A DNA stretch of 64,000 nucleotides from Talpa occidentalis. Taxonomy: Eukaryota > Chordata > Mammalia > Eulipotyphla > Talpidae. The position numbers were made by a program, and so were the translations under genes. Location of the stretch: assembly GCF_014898055.3 (NCBI RefSeq), contig NW_023605083.1:95753483-95817482 (forward strand), written 5' to 3'. Shown in pieces: positions 1-11,064 of the stretch (positions within the stretch are counted from its first letter, which is position 1; every line of letters starts with the position of its first letter). Below the pieces are notes generated by a model, which worked only from the letters and a program-made list of their open reading frames with translations, searched no databases and had not been told where the DNA came from.

Positions 1-1370
1 CTTTGCCATTACTAGCCACTATGGTACACTGCACCTGTTCTCCAGAGGAAGAATTAGCTCCATACTTCAATAACCTTCTTTCGAAACCAAACTTTTCTAC
101 AGACATGTAAATTTTCTTGACTCTTTTAGGATTCTCCTTGGTCATGTTTGACAAATCTTCTGTCAAACATACTGAAAGGTACCCCAGTCTCATATCTTAA
201 AAACCTTAAACACAGTTACCCTTCTTTAGCTTTAAATGATTATGTAACAAAATCCTGGTTTGTTTTCTTTTTAGTATGGGTCAGTACCAAGGTCAGTTCA
301 TAATAAAGAATTTTCCAGAAGAAAAACAGAAATTGGCAATGTACTATAAGAAAATACTACACAGGCCAAGAAGCAATGTAGAGATGTTTAAATTTTCCCT
401 GACATAAACACTGACCACCCAGGAGAATTAGAAAAACACCTATGGAAGGCAGGCATATGTACCCCCAGAAAGGGAAACCTGAGCAGGCTTCGCAGTCACC
501 TGCCAGTTCACATGGGGTTGTGAAAGAGCCGTCACATGGAAAGCCTTAGTCCCAAGACCTGGTCTTACCTCTGTCCATATCTAGAGACACAACTTCCTAT
601 GAACCTATGATCCTTTTTATGTCAGTTACTTTAGCTGTCAAAAAAATAAGGGGGTTGCAATTGTATGGGGAATATAAAAATAAAATTAAAATTAAAAAAA
701 AATCCATCTTAATCACCTCACAGGATTGTTCTGAGGATTGCAAAGGAAAATACACAGGAAAGGATTTTAAAAATTTGAATGTACATGTAACATGGGGAAA
801 GGAGTATGAAAATAGTGCCATTGTAAAAAGTACAATTTTTATAGAGGATGGGATAAATAAATGGAACACAGGGTATTTTTAGGACAGTATAACTACTTTG
901 TAAGATGCTGTCATGGTGGATCCATGTCATCATACATGTGTTCAAACCCATAGAACATACAAAACTGAACTAATGTCTGAACTGACTGAACTAACGTCAA
1001 CTATGGAATCTTGGTGATTATAGTGTCAGTGTCAGTTTCATTAGTGGTAACAAATGTACCACTCTGGTCAGATGTTGAAAATGGGGAAGGCTATGTATAC
1101 CGGGAGGTGGAGTGGGGAAAGGTGGTTTATGAAGAATCTGTGCACTTTCCTCTCAGTTTTTCTGTCAACTAAAACTTCCCTTTAAAAAAAGTCTTTTAAA
1201 AAATTTATAAGAAGAGGCATTCTGGGGATTGCAAAATCAGTAGGTTTCCATGCTGAGAGATAGCTGAGTCAGTTTCAGTAGAACTGGCGTCTTTTCAAAT
1301 CATTTTCATAGAAAGGAATTTCAGTGGCTCTTCATGTCCCTTGGCCATTTGCTGAATTGAATGATTTTTT

Positions 1371-1639
1371 TTTTTTAAAGATTTATTTATTTATCCATAC
1401 AAAAGCCGGGGTACAGACCAGATGCATGGGAGGGTGAGAGGATTCACCAGAGACAGAGCGGGGAGCCGAAAAGGCAGAAGAACCAAAAGCACTGCTGAGG
1501 GGAGCAGCGGGCGAGTCAGGAAAGGACTGCCTTGCCATGTGGGACCCTCGCTGGCCGGCCGGGATCGAACTGGCACTGCAGAGACTGTGGACAGCTTCAC
1601 AGTACTGCCCTCAACCCACTGCGCCACCAAGGGAGGCCC
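1371..1639 (-). mobile_element. tRNA-derived SINE (Rhin-like), full length
   Basis: Reads on the minus strand from the tRNA-like head (ends near 1639) to an (AAAT)n tail at 1371-1395. Imperfect-length target-site duplication TGAATGATTTTTT at 1358-1370 and 1640-1653. The body keeps the pyrimidine-rich segment typical of the family. Confidence 0.9.
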
Positions 1640-1749
1640 TGAATGATTTTTTTGAAGGTTCTGTCTACTGAACACTGGGTTCCCGAGATGAGCTGAGGGT
1701 ATTGTTGGTTAACAAGCCTCCCCCAGTGAATTTTCTTTACTGTTGTCAT

Positions 1750-2053
1750 AGCTGGTTTTATTTTTTTTTATTTTATTTTATTTTTTTAAAGATTTATTTA
1801 TTTATGTATACAAGAGCTGGGGTGTAAGCCAGAGGTATGTGTTGGGGGAGTGGTGAGAGGATTCACCAAAGAGAGTGGGAAGCAGAACAGGCAGATCTAC
1901 TGAAATGCACTGCTGAGGGGAGCAGCAGGCGAGGCAGGAGAGGTCTGCTGAGCCATGTGGGTTGCTCCCTGGCCAGGGATCAAACTCGAGCTACAGTGGC
2001 TGGCGATAGCTTGATAGCACTGTCTTTAACCCCTGCACCATCCAGGGAGGCCC
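1750..2053 (-). mobile_element. tRNA-derived SINE (Rhin-like), older type
   Basis: T-rich tail at 1757-1805, body, and head ending GGGAGGCCCC near 2053. It carries the 'GAGCTGGGGTGTAAGCC' form of the 3' body, marking the older subfamily. No clear target-site duplication. Confidence 0.85.
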
Positions 2054-2583
2054 CTATCAATATCCCTTAGTACTAAAAGCACACTCTTCTCCATGAATCA
2101 CAGTCCTGGAAATATGGATGAAGGAAAGAAGAGGTCTGCAGAGCTGCAGTGACTGTGGTCCACTTAGTTTTCCCATGGACCCTCCCCCAGCCCTCCAGCT
2201 CAATTGGGGTAGCGTTTCACCATTCCTTAGCCATAATAGGCATCTCGGGTTAATGAGACAAGGCATGCATGATTTGTAAGGTCACCTGAGGCAGGTCAGG
2301 GATTTATGGGCCTCCATTCTGTTTTCTGAGGCACGGGCGAGATGGCAGACAAGCTGAGCAAAGGGAGGAGTTAGGAAACAGAATGTGACCAGTTGCAAAA
2401 AAAAAAAGAGAGAGAGGTTTGGAAAGGAAACCAAACTCCCAAATCAGATCACACTTTATGAACCAGAAGTGATTTCATCATCTCTGGAAAGTGTGCAATG
2501 CTGTATCAAGACCTGAATGAACTGGATTAGATAAAACAGTTCCTACATCCCAGGCTTCATCCACCCAACCCCTGTTATATCTA

Positions 2584-2682
2584 GTCTTTATTTTATTTTT
2601 TTTAATTTTTTTAAGTAATAAATTTTATTTTTATATTCCCCTTACAATTGCAACCCCCCCATTCTGACCCCAATCCCTCCTT
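2584..2682 (-). mobile_element. L1 3'UTR fragment
   Basis: T-rich start followed by the same sequence found at 61960-62040 (ATATTCCCC...ACAATTGCAACCCCC). It is a very short 5'-truncated L1 3' end in antisense to MYOCD. Confidence 0.65.
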
Positions 2683-3432
2683 TAAAAGATACCATAGACG
2701 ATGTCTTGATAGATAGATACAAAGGATATAAGACATAAAGCACCCCCTCCCAAGTCTATAATATATTTGCAGAAGAAAAGATCAAACACAAGGAACACTA
2801 GAGACATACTCATTTTCTTGCACTTTGCAGATTTTGAGTTTCCTACAAATTGGAAATTTAACACAAGCTTGCATTGAAGAAGTCTACTGATGCCATTTTT
2901 CCAACAGCGTGTGCTTATTTTGTGTCACCGTGTCATTTAATTAACATATTACCATGTAGTGTAAACATAACTGTTATAGGTACCTGAAAACCAAAAAGTT
3001 CATATGACTTACCTTATTGTTATTTTGCTTTATTGTGGTGGCCTGGAACTGAACCTGAAATACCTCCAAGATATGTCTGTATTCTACACCTAATAATTCA
3101 AATACATACTATGTCAAAGGGGTGTCTATTATGAGATGAGATATAGAAAATTAACAAAATATAATTAAAAAATAACATTTTCATTTCCTTAGTGTACTTT
3201 GAGATTATAAAATATAATATATAATATACAAAATATGTATTAGTCAACTGTTTATGTTATCAAAAGCTTCCTATCAGCTGCAGGCTATTGGTAAAGCTTT
3301 TGGGAAATCATAAGTTATATGTGGATTTTTTACTATGAGAAGGGCTTTTTTGGTGCCCCTCACCTTCATTTTGTTCAAGGGTCAACTGTACTTTGAGGGC
3401 ATCAAGATGAGCAAATATATTTCAGTATTTTT

Positions 3433-3703
3433 AAAAAGATTTATTTTATTTATTTATGCATACAAGAACTGGGGTATAGGCCAGAGGTACGAAGGGAGAG
3501 GGTAAGAGGATTCACCAGAGACAGAGTGGGGAGCAGAACAGGTAGACTCACTGAAATACACTGCTGAGGGGAGCAGCGGGCAAGACAGGAGAGGTCTACT
3601 GCACCACGTGGGTCAGCTCCCTGGTAGAGATTGAACTCATGCTGCAGTGGCTGCCAATAGCTTCATAGTGCTGAGACAACCCCTTGTGTCACCAGGGAAG
3701 CCC
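3433..3703 (-). mobile_element. tRNA-derived SINE (Rhin-like), older type
   Basis: A near-perfect target duplication (TTTCAGTATTTTT / TTTTAGTATTTTT) flanks the element at about 3420-3432 and 3707-3719. The head ends in ACCAGGGAAGCCC. It interrupts an older repeat. Confidence 0.88.
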
Positions 3704-4017
3704 GTATTTTAGTATTTTTGAGGGTCAACTTCATATTTACTGAAAAAAATCCCTTGTGCACATGAAGCTGTGTAACTCAAACCACTGTTGTTTAAGGGTC
3801 CACTGTACAGAAAAGAAACAAAGTTGAAGAATTTGCATGGTCAAATTGCACCTCTCTGAAACTAAGTGCCAGTCCAGCTCTTTGTAACACTCACCTCCTT
3901 TTGACATGGTCTCTATGACAAGTAAGTCCCAGCAGTGTGACAGTCCTCTGGGATACACCCTGCTCCCCAAGCACATTGTCATTGCATCTTTCTGTGCAAA
4001 CTAACTTAAGGAACATT

Positions 4018-4020
4018 TTT

Positions 4021-4058
<38 letters not shown>

Positions 4059-4658
4059 TCATTCTTCCTTTTTGTACAGTGCATGCCTTCTTCTCTCGGG
4101 GTCATCCCCTTAAAATTCCCACCACCAATTCACCTGTGCACCATCATCCTAGTCCCTTGTGTTCTTCCCTCCTCCGTTTTGACCCCTCTCCCTCCCATGT
4201 TCCCTGCAGTGTGTCTTTGATTAGTAGTTGCCTATTAATTTTGTTTTTTAATTTATTATAATTATTTTTTCCGGATCCCTTATTTGGTTCCCCTACATTC
4301 TTCATAAGTGAAACCATCTGATGTTTTTCTTTTTCTTTCTGGCTTATTTCACTGAGCATAATCCCTTACAGTTCCATCCATGTTGCTACGAATGGCATGA
4401 GTTTATCTTTTTTGATTGCTGAATAGTATTCCATTTTGTATATATGCCACTTCTTCTTGATCCAGTCATCTGTTGTAGGCATTTGGGTTGTTTCCATATC
4501 TTACTTATTATAAATAGTGCTGCAGTAAACATAGGGGTGCAGGTATCTTTTTGAATTAATGTTTTTGTGTCCTTTGGGTAGATTCCTAGGAGTGGAATTG
4601 CTGGGTCATATGGGACCTGCATTTTCAGTAGTTTGAGGAACCTCCACATTTTTATGTC
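4018..4658 (-). mobile_element. L1 3' end with ORF2 C-terminal remnant
   Basis: On the minus strand, 4386-4667 encodes an L1 ORF2 C-terminal segment including the YDPAIPLLGIYPKDTKTLI and MFTAALFIISKIWKQPKC blocks. A frameshifted continuation (4144-4359) includes MLSEISQKEKEKHQMVS. It is followed by the 3'UTR and an (AT)n tract at 4027-4052. The element is 5'-truncated and inactive. Confidence 0.93.
4027..4052. repeat. (AT)n microsatellite
   Basis: About 13 AT units at the 3' end of the antisense L1, probably grown from its tail. Confidence 0.95.
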
Positions 4659-5830
4659 ACATAACATAAAGGCAAAATTGGAGCTGGGATGACTGGTGCA
4701 GTTGGTTCAAACACTATCAGAATGTACCTTCTTTGTTTCTGGTCTTTGTTTCTTCCCATCCTCTTAAAGTAATAGCAGCAAGTGCACAGAAAGAAGCTAA
4801 AAAAGAGACACCCAAGGGGTACATCGCTTTTTAACACAGTCACCTGCCCCCTAGTAAATGTGGCCCAACCGAATGGCTTCAAATCAAAATTATCGAATTG
4901 TATTAACCTTTTCTTGGGCGGGAACTAGAATAGAGAAGTACAGAGAGAAAGGTGGTAAGAAGACTTGCTGGCAGGCAGGGCAGTGGAAGCTGTGATATAT
5001 ACTTTCAAATGAAACTACTCTATTTACATTTGCTTAACTTTAAGTCTTTGTTGAAATTTGGCAAATGTCCTTTCATATTCACTTTCATGAAACTAAACAG
5101 GTTATATTAGTAAGGTAGTTGACATGTGTTCCAGCCGAGATTTAATTACATTGCCAGTGTATTAATGACACTGGATTTCTAGTTTGTTGAGAGTTTGCTA
5201 AATCATATCTGCTTTATCTTTATAATCCCTACAGTGCTAGAACACAGTCTGTGCTTAATAAATATTTCTGGAATTGAAATAAATTGATAGGCTGAGCCTA
5301 CATTCCTGAAATTGGCAATTCCTTAAATAGGTAACTTGGTAGTACATATTTCACCTTCTCTCCTGGAGTCTGGATGGAACCTCTTGGAGATGAGAGCACA
5401 GATGTCACAGCAGAGATTGCAAAGCAATGCCATGTGGGGCTCATCCAGCTTGAAGATAAGCTTTTATTGTCCCCAGAGACAGATTTACTGTGGAGTTAAT
5501 GAAACTTTAGGTTCAGGGCCCACATTTATGCTAGCCCACATTTATGTAGGTGCTGGGAGTAGCTGGGAGTTCTTGAGAGTTCTAGGTAGGAGGAGAAAGC
5601 TAGGATGCAATTAGGAAACATTTTGCATTACCATCTCTGGTCAGTTGATCTTGATCTAATGATAAAGGAATCGATTCTTTTATGCTCCAATCAGTTGTGA
5701 TTCCATTTCTCATTCAAAGTAAATAGTCACTCACACTAACCATCATATTTCTTAGTGTATGTCTGTTTTTTAAAGGACCCCTAAATTGTCACATGCCTGG
5801 ATTGGCTTTAGGTTGATTCACACTGTGTTG

Positions 5831-6110
5831 TTGGTTTGTTTTTGTTTTTTAAGATTTGTTTATATATGCATGCAAGAGCTGGGGTATACGCCCGAGGTGA
5901 GAGGAGGCTGAGAGGATTCACCAGAGAGAGAGTGGGGAGCAGAACAGGCGGATCTACTGAAATACACTGCTGGGGGAGCAGAGGGCAAGAGAGGAGAGGT
6001 CTGCTGCACCATGTGAGTAGCTCCTTGGCCGGGGATTGAACTCCTGCTGCAGTCGCTGCAGATAACTTCTCAGTCCTGAGACTGAACCCCTTGCGCCACC
6101 AGGGAGACCT
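5831..6110 (-). mobile_element. tRNA-derived SINE (Rhin-like), older type
   Basis: T-rich tail, body with GAGCTGGGGTATACGCC, and head ending CACCAGGGAGACC. Flanked by CACTGTGTT and CACAGTGTGTT, a diverged target duplication. Confidence 0.88.
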
Positions 6111-6179
6111 CCACAGTGTGTTTCAAAACTTTTTTTTTAATTTCTGATAGTTGCTTATATTTTTTTAAAAACCAGTACA

Positions 6180-6512
6180 GGGCCTCCCCGGTGGCGCAGC
6201 GGTTGAGCTCTGGGTTGCGAAGCTGCCCGCGGCCTCTGTGGCGTCGGTTCGATCCCCGGCTGCTCCCCAGCCACCGGAGGAGGGTCCCACATGGCGCGCA
6301 GACCTCTCCTGCCGCCCGCTGCTCCCCTCAGCAGTGTACTTCCGTCCTTCTGCCTGCTCTGCTCCCCGCTCTGGCTCTGGTGAACTCTCTCACCCTCCCA
6401 CGCTTCTGACTGTACCCAGTGCTTGTATAAACAAAACAAACAAACAAATAAATAAATCATAAATAAATAAAAATACATGCCTCTTTAAAAAAAATAAAAA
6501 ATAAATAAAAAT
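6180..6512 (+). mobile_element. tRNA-derived SINE (Rhin-like), young and full length
   Basis: A perfect 13-base target duplication AAAAACCAGTACA (6167-6179 and 6513-6525). The pol III A box (TGGCGCAGCGG, about 6192-6202) and B box (GGTTCGATCCC, 6246-6256) are intact. The tail is a long mixed (AAAC)n/(AAAT)n tract. The intact promoter and clean flanks mark a recent insertion. Confidence 0.95.
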
Positions 6513-7164
6513 AAAAACCAGTACACTTAACATTACAACCTAGATTTCCAGTTTATTTGAACACCTGGAAGGTATACCAATGAGGGTTCATATTTCTTCC
6601 CAAATGGACACTATCAATTCCAGCTAGGTGTGGCTGCCCACTTGCTGCATATGTCCCCACCCCAGCATATTCTCCCTTATCCCTGCTCCTATCATTTGAA
6701 TTTGCACAACTGTATTGATATTGTACATCTACTAGGGCTCTAGCCAAAACAGACATACACAGACCTCTAAAAGCATTTTCAATCAACGGATGCAAGAGTA
6801 ACAAATACTCTCCTGAAGTTGCTCATCAGGATCAGACACGTGGAAGAAAACAGATGTGGTGATACTAGAACAGGCATTGAAGACAAGAAGACAGTGAGCT
6901 CTAAAAAGTGAGCTCTAAGAAGAGAGTGATAACCTTGGGTGGGATTGTGCTAAGAAGGCGTGAACTGGAGATCCTGAGGCCAATACAGATGAGCTGCTTC
7001 GCTCCCTTCACTCATCACCCTGTGCCTGCTCACCCAGTTGCTGAGCTCATGCTGCTTTATTTACGTGGAGGTCCATAAGGCACCACAGTTCAAGCCGACT
7101 CCCCCGAGGTGAGCTTTGGATTTTCTCATACAGGCACAGTCACTCCCATCTTGGCTGATGGCCA

Positions 7165-7667
7165 GGGATCTGGAAGACATAATTCTAAGATGCTTCAAAG
7201 ATTTACGCTTAGGTGATCCCCTTACCTTCAGCGCAGGAGGAACTAGTGAACATGACAGATGACATTAACAAGATTAGGTTCTATTATGTGGGCAAAAAAA
7301 GGGATTTTGCAGATATTGTTAAGGTTCCTCATGAGTCTGACTTTAATCAAAAGGAAGATTATCTTGGGTGGGTCTGGCCTAATCAGGTGAAGCCTCTCTA
7401 AGTGTCTTCCCTGAGAGATTCTTCTGCTGTCCTTGAAGCAAACCCATGAGGAGTTCCAGAACTGCAACAACCAGTAATCATGGAAGAGGAGGCAGTCTCA
7501 ATGAGAACTCTGTCCCAGCCAATATCTTGATTGTAACCTTGGGCAAAGGACCAACTAATCCATGACCAGAATCCTGACTCATGGAAACTAAGCCAACAAA
7601 TGTGTGTATTGTTGTAAACTGCTAAATGTGTGGTCATTTATTACAAAGGCATAGATAACTAATGCAG
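7165..7667 (+). mobile_element. MLT1-type (MaLR) solitary LTR
   Basis: It has the MaLR LTR layout: a GATTAGGTT...TGTGGGCAAAAAAAGGGATTTTGCAGAT segment, a TTGATTGTAACC segment, and a 3' end with GTAAACTGCTAA...ATAACTAATGCA. No internal retroviral genes are present. Subfamily not determined. The ORF 7213-7401 lies inside it and is chance. Confidence 0.7.
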
Positions 7668-8359
7668 CGTAAAGGGAAGTCATAACGAAGGGGAAGGATA
7701 CAGAATGGCTTAGAGTGGTTGAGGGGGGGAGGGGAAAAAGAGGGGCCAGAAAAAATTATTCTGGGCACTCCGGGTATATTTTTTCATTTAAATGTCCCAA
7801 CTCTTCTGGGAAGCAAGTATTTCTCATTCCATTTTACATGCAGATGTGTCTCAGAGGACTTTAATAATTCACTCCAGGTCACAGGGCTAGTCTAGATTCA
7901 AATAAAGAGCTTCCTGATGCTGGAAACTCATGTTTCTCCTCTGCATCACATCACAGTCTCACTCTAGGCCTCAGGAGAGAAGGTCACCAGTTAGCAAGGC
8001 ACAGAAGTGCTGCCTAGCCGTCAGGCTGCAGGAAAGAGCTTGGTGGCATGCCATTGCTGCCTTAGCAGACTGCCTCCAGAGCATAGCAGCCTGGGAGAGC
8101 TGTCCCCTGGGGAAACATCCTCTCCAAGTTCTACCAACAAATCTTTTTTCAAAAAAAAAAAAAAAAAATGCTTGCATAGAGATGGAGTAGGATGTGCTTC
8201 TATATAAGCATATTTATATCCATAGATATTCCACGCCATAGGGGGTATAAATCCCAGAGGGCAGACGTCAGCAGCTCCATGCTGTGATGGGAAAATTGAG
8301 GAGGGCTATGGTTACCAGCATTTCCCAAACTTACTCAAAAAAGAAACTGTGCTCCCTTA

Positions 8360-8360
<1 letters not shown>

Positions 8361-8394
<34 letters not shown>
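8361..8394. repeat. (AC)n microsatellite
   Basis: 17 uninterrupted AC units, long enough to be polymorphic. Confidence 0.97.
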
Positions 8395-8397
<3 letters not shown>

Positions 8398-8837
8398 CTC
8401 TCAGGCTTGCAAAGGAAAAACAGTTGACTCCTGTCCAACTCATCTGGGTCATGCAGACCCTCACATTCAATGCTGGCTTCAGCTATTTTCATTACAACTT
8501 TCGCTGAAAAAATAATCCTCCGCCAAGTTGCTATGTATCTCTTCTCAGCTCTGTAGCCCTCAGGATAAAAATCTGTTTGGCTTTCCTTTTGTTTTTTTAA
8601 TGTTGCTCAGAATAGTTTTTTTTTTTTCCTACTCAGATAATTTAGCAATATTCTTTATCCCGCTAATCTTGAAGTACCTCCCTGCCACAGGCATCTCAAA
8701 GCTTGCCAGAAAGCTTTCAGCTCCTGCACATCCCCATTCCCAAACCTCCCTCCACTTGACCTCTTTTCATTGAAGAACAGGAGCCTAAGGCTTGACTGAA
8801 CACAAGAACATACTGGCAGAAGGAGGGGTCACTCTGT

Positions 8838-9311
8838 ATGGCAGGCAGAATAATGCCCCCTCATGTCATGCCCACATTTTAATCCCCAGAATCTGTGAGT
8901 GTGTTCCACTTTATGACCAAGAACAATAAGATAAGAAGTAGATGAATTAATAATCAGTCGCTCTTACAGTAGAGTTTATCTGGTAGACCCACTATAATCA
9001 CAAAGGTCTTAAATGGTGGAAGAGGAATGGAGAAGGGGGCAGGAGCCAGTACAACACGCGATAAGAACTTGCCCTGCCATTTCTGGCTTTGGAGATAGAG
9101 GAAGGGTCCAGGAATCAGCTCTAGAAGTTGGAAATGCAAGGAAACAGTTCTAGCCTAGATCCTCCATTGGAGAATGTAGCCCTGGCAACACCTTGATGTT
9201 AGTCCAATGAGACCCACTTTAGACTTCTAATTCCCAGAATTGCAAAATAATAAATGTCTCGTTTTTAAGCCACTAAACTTGTAGTTTATTACAGCAGGAC
9301 TGGGAAAGGAA
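8838..9311 (+). mobile_element. MLT1-type (MaLR) solitary LTR
   Basis: It opens with GGCAGGCAGAATAATGCCCC. It carries the ACTTTATGACCAAGAACAATAAGATA region, the AATTGCAAAATAATAAATGTC polyadenylation segment and a TTAAGCCACTAAACTTGTAG end, in MLT1 order. No internal region is left. Confidence 0.75.
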
Positions 9312-10619
9312 TATACTCTATGGGGGAATGATATGTAACCACTGAGATGCCCATACACACCTCATCAGCCTGTAAATAGAGCCCCACCATCTGGACACTG
9401 TCCCCAAGAGGCGCATGGGTGGGATTGCTCCACCTCCTTTCTGACCTTCAGTAATTAAATGGTCTACCCAGAGACCCATTTGCACAGAAGTCTGGGCAGA
9501 CAAAAAGAGTGAGCTCAAGGACCAGAGAATTCAGGTAGACACTGGAACTCAGTGTTAGATGCTACTGCCACATCAGATTTTTATCTGTCACCCTTCATTT
9601 TAAGGGTGTAAGAGGTCTTCTAAGACATGGTTAGATATTAACCTAATAGATGAGACCTAGAGGCCTAAGTGCCTGTAAGTTTGCAAATAAATTCAACCTA
9701 ACATTATGTACGGTTAGAGTTTGCTTTTTATCTTCTGTGCCAACAACTATTAAACAAGCTTCTTGAGCCTTTGCTTTATAGATAAGGCCGAACCACCTGG
9801 CACATTCTGGGTGTGGAATAACTCCATGTTAGATTCAGAATGGTTTCTCCCCTAAGGGGGTACTTACTCCTAGGAAAAGCCTTTGCCCCTTGCCAAGCTG
9901 AGCCCCAGCCCAAGCCTAGCTCTGACATCCCCCAGCCCCAGAGACCCTCCCACCTTGTTTAGAGCCCCACAGGGCATTCAACTCCTGTATTTCCCTCCGG
10001 GGGAAATGCACTGTGTCCCAGCTGGATCTCCAGACACACCAAGTCAGGTTTATCCAAAAAGAGCATATCCCAGAAAAGGAAAGACTTCATTTTCTCCGTG
10101 GTCGTGTATACAAGTCTGCTAGTGGAGCTGCGACATGTATTCTAGTCTCTGCTGTGCCCTGGGCCGCTCAAATGAGAAAAATGTGGGGACCCTGGTCCGT
10201 TGGAAGCCTCGTTTATCTTCCAGGGGTAGCGCTTATCTGCAAAAATTACCCAGCTTGCCGCCCCGCCAGCGCACGCGTCCTGTCTCGGGGGCTGGAGATT
10301 CTCGCCGCGTCCTGCCTCCCGGGCAGCAGCCGCGCGGCGGCCGGGGAAGCCCCGGCGGCTCGTACCCGAGCCCACGCCCCGGGATCTCCCGCGCCGCCGC
10401 CCGCCGCGGCGCCGCTCCAGCAAGCGTGGGCGCTTTGCAGTCCTTTCTTTCCTCCTGGCTCCTGCCGTCTGCCCCGAGCCGGTGCCCGAGCCGGACCCTG
10501 CCTCCCGCCCCCCGCGCCTCCGCGCCTCCGCGCGGGTGCAGCCCGCTGCAAAGAGTTAAGACCCGGCTCCCGGGACGCCTGCAGCTGCTCCGAGTCCAGG
10601 TTCCGGCTCGTCGCTCCTG

Positions 10620-10683
10620 ATTGGCTGAGCTCCTGTCAGTAGTAAAAAAGGATCAGATAGCAAACTTGGGACCTTCATAAAGG
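10620..10683 (+). promoter_or_regulatory. Core promoter motifs: inverted CCAAT, GATA, TATA-like
   Basis: ATTGG at 10620-10624, AGATAG at 10655-10660 and CATAAAGG at 10676-10683 fall in the order and spacing of a TATA/CCAAT promoter. They lie at the 3' edge of the GC-rich block. The TATA-like element is not a perfect consensus, so initiation could also be dispersed within the CpG-rich segment. Confidence 0.45.
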
Positions 10684-10717
10684 CGTGGTGGCGATCCTCC
10701 ACGAGCGCGGGCAGCCT

Positions 10718-10798
10718 ATGACATCAGCCGAGAACGCCTGGGATGCCGCTGCTCCTGGCCAAACTCAGAGGAGGAGGGTCCCGCCGGCTAAGAGTTAA
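10718..10798 (+). other. Upstream ORF 1 in putative MYOCD 5'UTR (26 codons)
   Basis: ATG at 10718 runs 26 codons to TAA at 10796-10798. A second ATG at 10743 opens an overlapping 19-codon frame. Whether either is in the transcript depends on the true start site, which I place only a few bases upstream. Both end well before the main start at 11010. Low confidence as a functional element. Confidence 0.3.
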
Positions 10799-10902
10799 CT
10801 AGCCTCGCGCAGCGAGCGGGGAGCCGCCACTTTTCTGGGCACACTGATTTCGGCCACTGGCTGCCACTGTACTCCTACCCAGGGGAGCTCGCGGCGAGTT
10901 TG

Positions 10903-11001
10903 ATGAATTCTGGGTTGTTAGCTGCGGTCAGCTGGGCTCCCGGGAGCCTGATCCTGGTGGAAAACGGGGGGCGTCTCGCAAAGGGACCAGCGGCTCACTG
11001 A
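10903..11001 (+). other. Upstream ORF 2 in MYOCD 5'UTR (32 codons)
   Basis: ATG at 10903 opens a 32-codon frame ending in TGA at 10999-11001. This leaves 8 bases before the MYOCD ATG at 11010, in a different frame. Position -3 is a T, so leaky scanning past it is plausible. It lies well downstream of the TATA-like element and so is almost certainly transcribed. Its short distance to the main start would make re-initiation inefficient, so it may lower myocardin translation; that effect is inferred. Confidence 0.5.
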
Positions 11002-11009
11002 GATTCAAC

Positions 11010-11064
11010 ATGACACTTCTGGGGTCTGAGCATTCTTTGCTGATTAGGAGCAAATTCAGATCAG
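11010..11064 (+). CDS. MYOCD: Myocardin, coding exon 1 (residues 1-18 plus first base of codon 19)
   Basis: Myocardin is a nuclear SAP-domain co-activator that binds serum response factor and drives cardiac and smooth-muscle gene programmes through CArG boxes. This exon begins at ATG 11010, with A at -3, and encodes MTLLGSEHSLLIRSKFRS, the myocardin N-terminus as I know it from other mammals. It ends TCAG|GTAGGG at 11064/11065, leaving a single G in phase 1. That G joins TT of the next exon to give Val19. The start is preferred over upstream ATGs because it opens the conserved protein and continues in frame across every splice. This N-terminus is used by the long isoform; initiation at codon 80 gives the short one. 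Confidence 0.97.

Larger units (their letters stand above)
1..10600. other. Upstream intergenic region of MYOCD
   Basis: No coding exon is recognisable here. Repeats are listed separately: SINEs at about 1371, 1750, 3433, 5831 and 6180; L1 3' ends at 2584 and 4018; MLT1-type LTRs at 7165 and 8838. In 1-1357, 4660-5830, 6527-7160, 7668-8837 and 9312-10200 I see only AT-rich unique or unrecognisably old DNA. Around 3360-3420 and 3720-3810 there is an old element split by a SINE, with a short motif near 3374 recurring as its reverse complement near 3796. A 17-base A-run near 8151-8168 follows unrecognised sequence and could be the tail of an old retrocopy. Long ORFs in 9880-10640 only reflect the GC-rich promoter. 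Confidence 0.8.
10240..11009 (+). promoter_or_regulatory. MYOCD: MYOCD promoter and 5'UTR, CpG-rich
   Basis: Base composition changes sharply here. From about 10240 to 10600 the sequence is strongly GC- and CpG-rich in an otherwise AT-rich window, and it ends just upstream of the MYOCD start codon. Visible motifs are an inverted CCAAT box (ATTGG, 10620-10624), a GATA motif (10655-10660), a TATA-like CATAAAGG (10676-10683) and a CRE-like TGACATCA (10719-10726). The spacing suggests a transcription start near 10705-10715, giving a 5'UTR of about 300 bases. That start is inferred from motif spacing only. Myocardin is expressed in cardiac and smooth muscle, so GATA input is plausible, but no site here has been tested. 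Confidence 0.7.

Noticed and set aside
4277..4286. CArG-box match (CCTTATTTGG) as an SRF/myocardin target
   Set aside because: It lies in the L1 3' end, and a related text occurs in other L1 copies, so it is repeat-derived rather than a MYOCD control site.
4144..4667. Coding frames on the minus strand
   Set aside because: They are the decayed C-terminal part of L1 ORF2, not a host gene.
6192..6256. Possible tRNA gene from A and B boxes
   Set aside because: The pol III boxes belong to the tRNA-like head of a SINE. The sequence does not fold into a full cloverleaf with an anticodon arm that I can recognise, and the same head recurs throughout the window.
10013..10642. 209-codon open frame upstream of MYOCD
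   Set aside because: It lies in the GC- and CpG-rich promoter, where stop codons are rare on both strands. Three other long frames overlap it, and the translation is low-complexity Pro/Ala/Arg with no recognisable domain.
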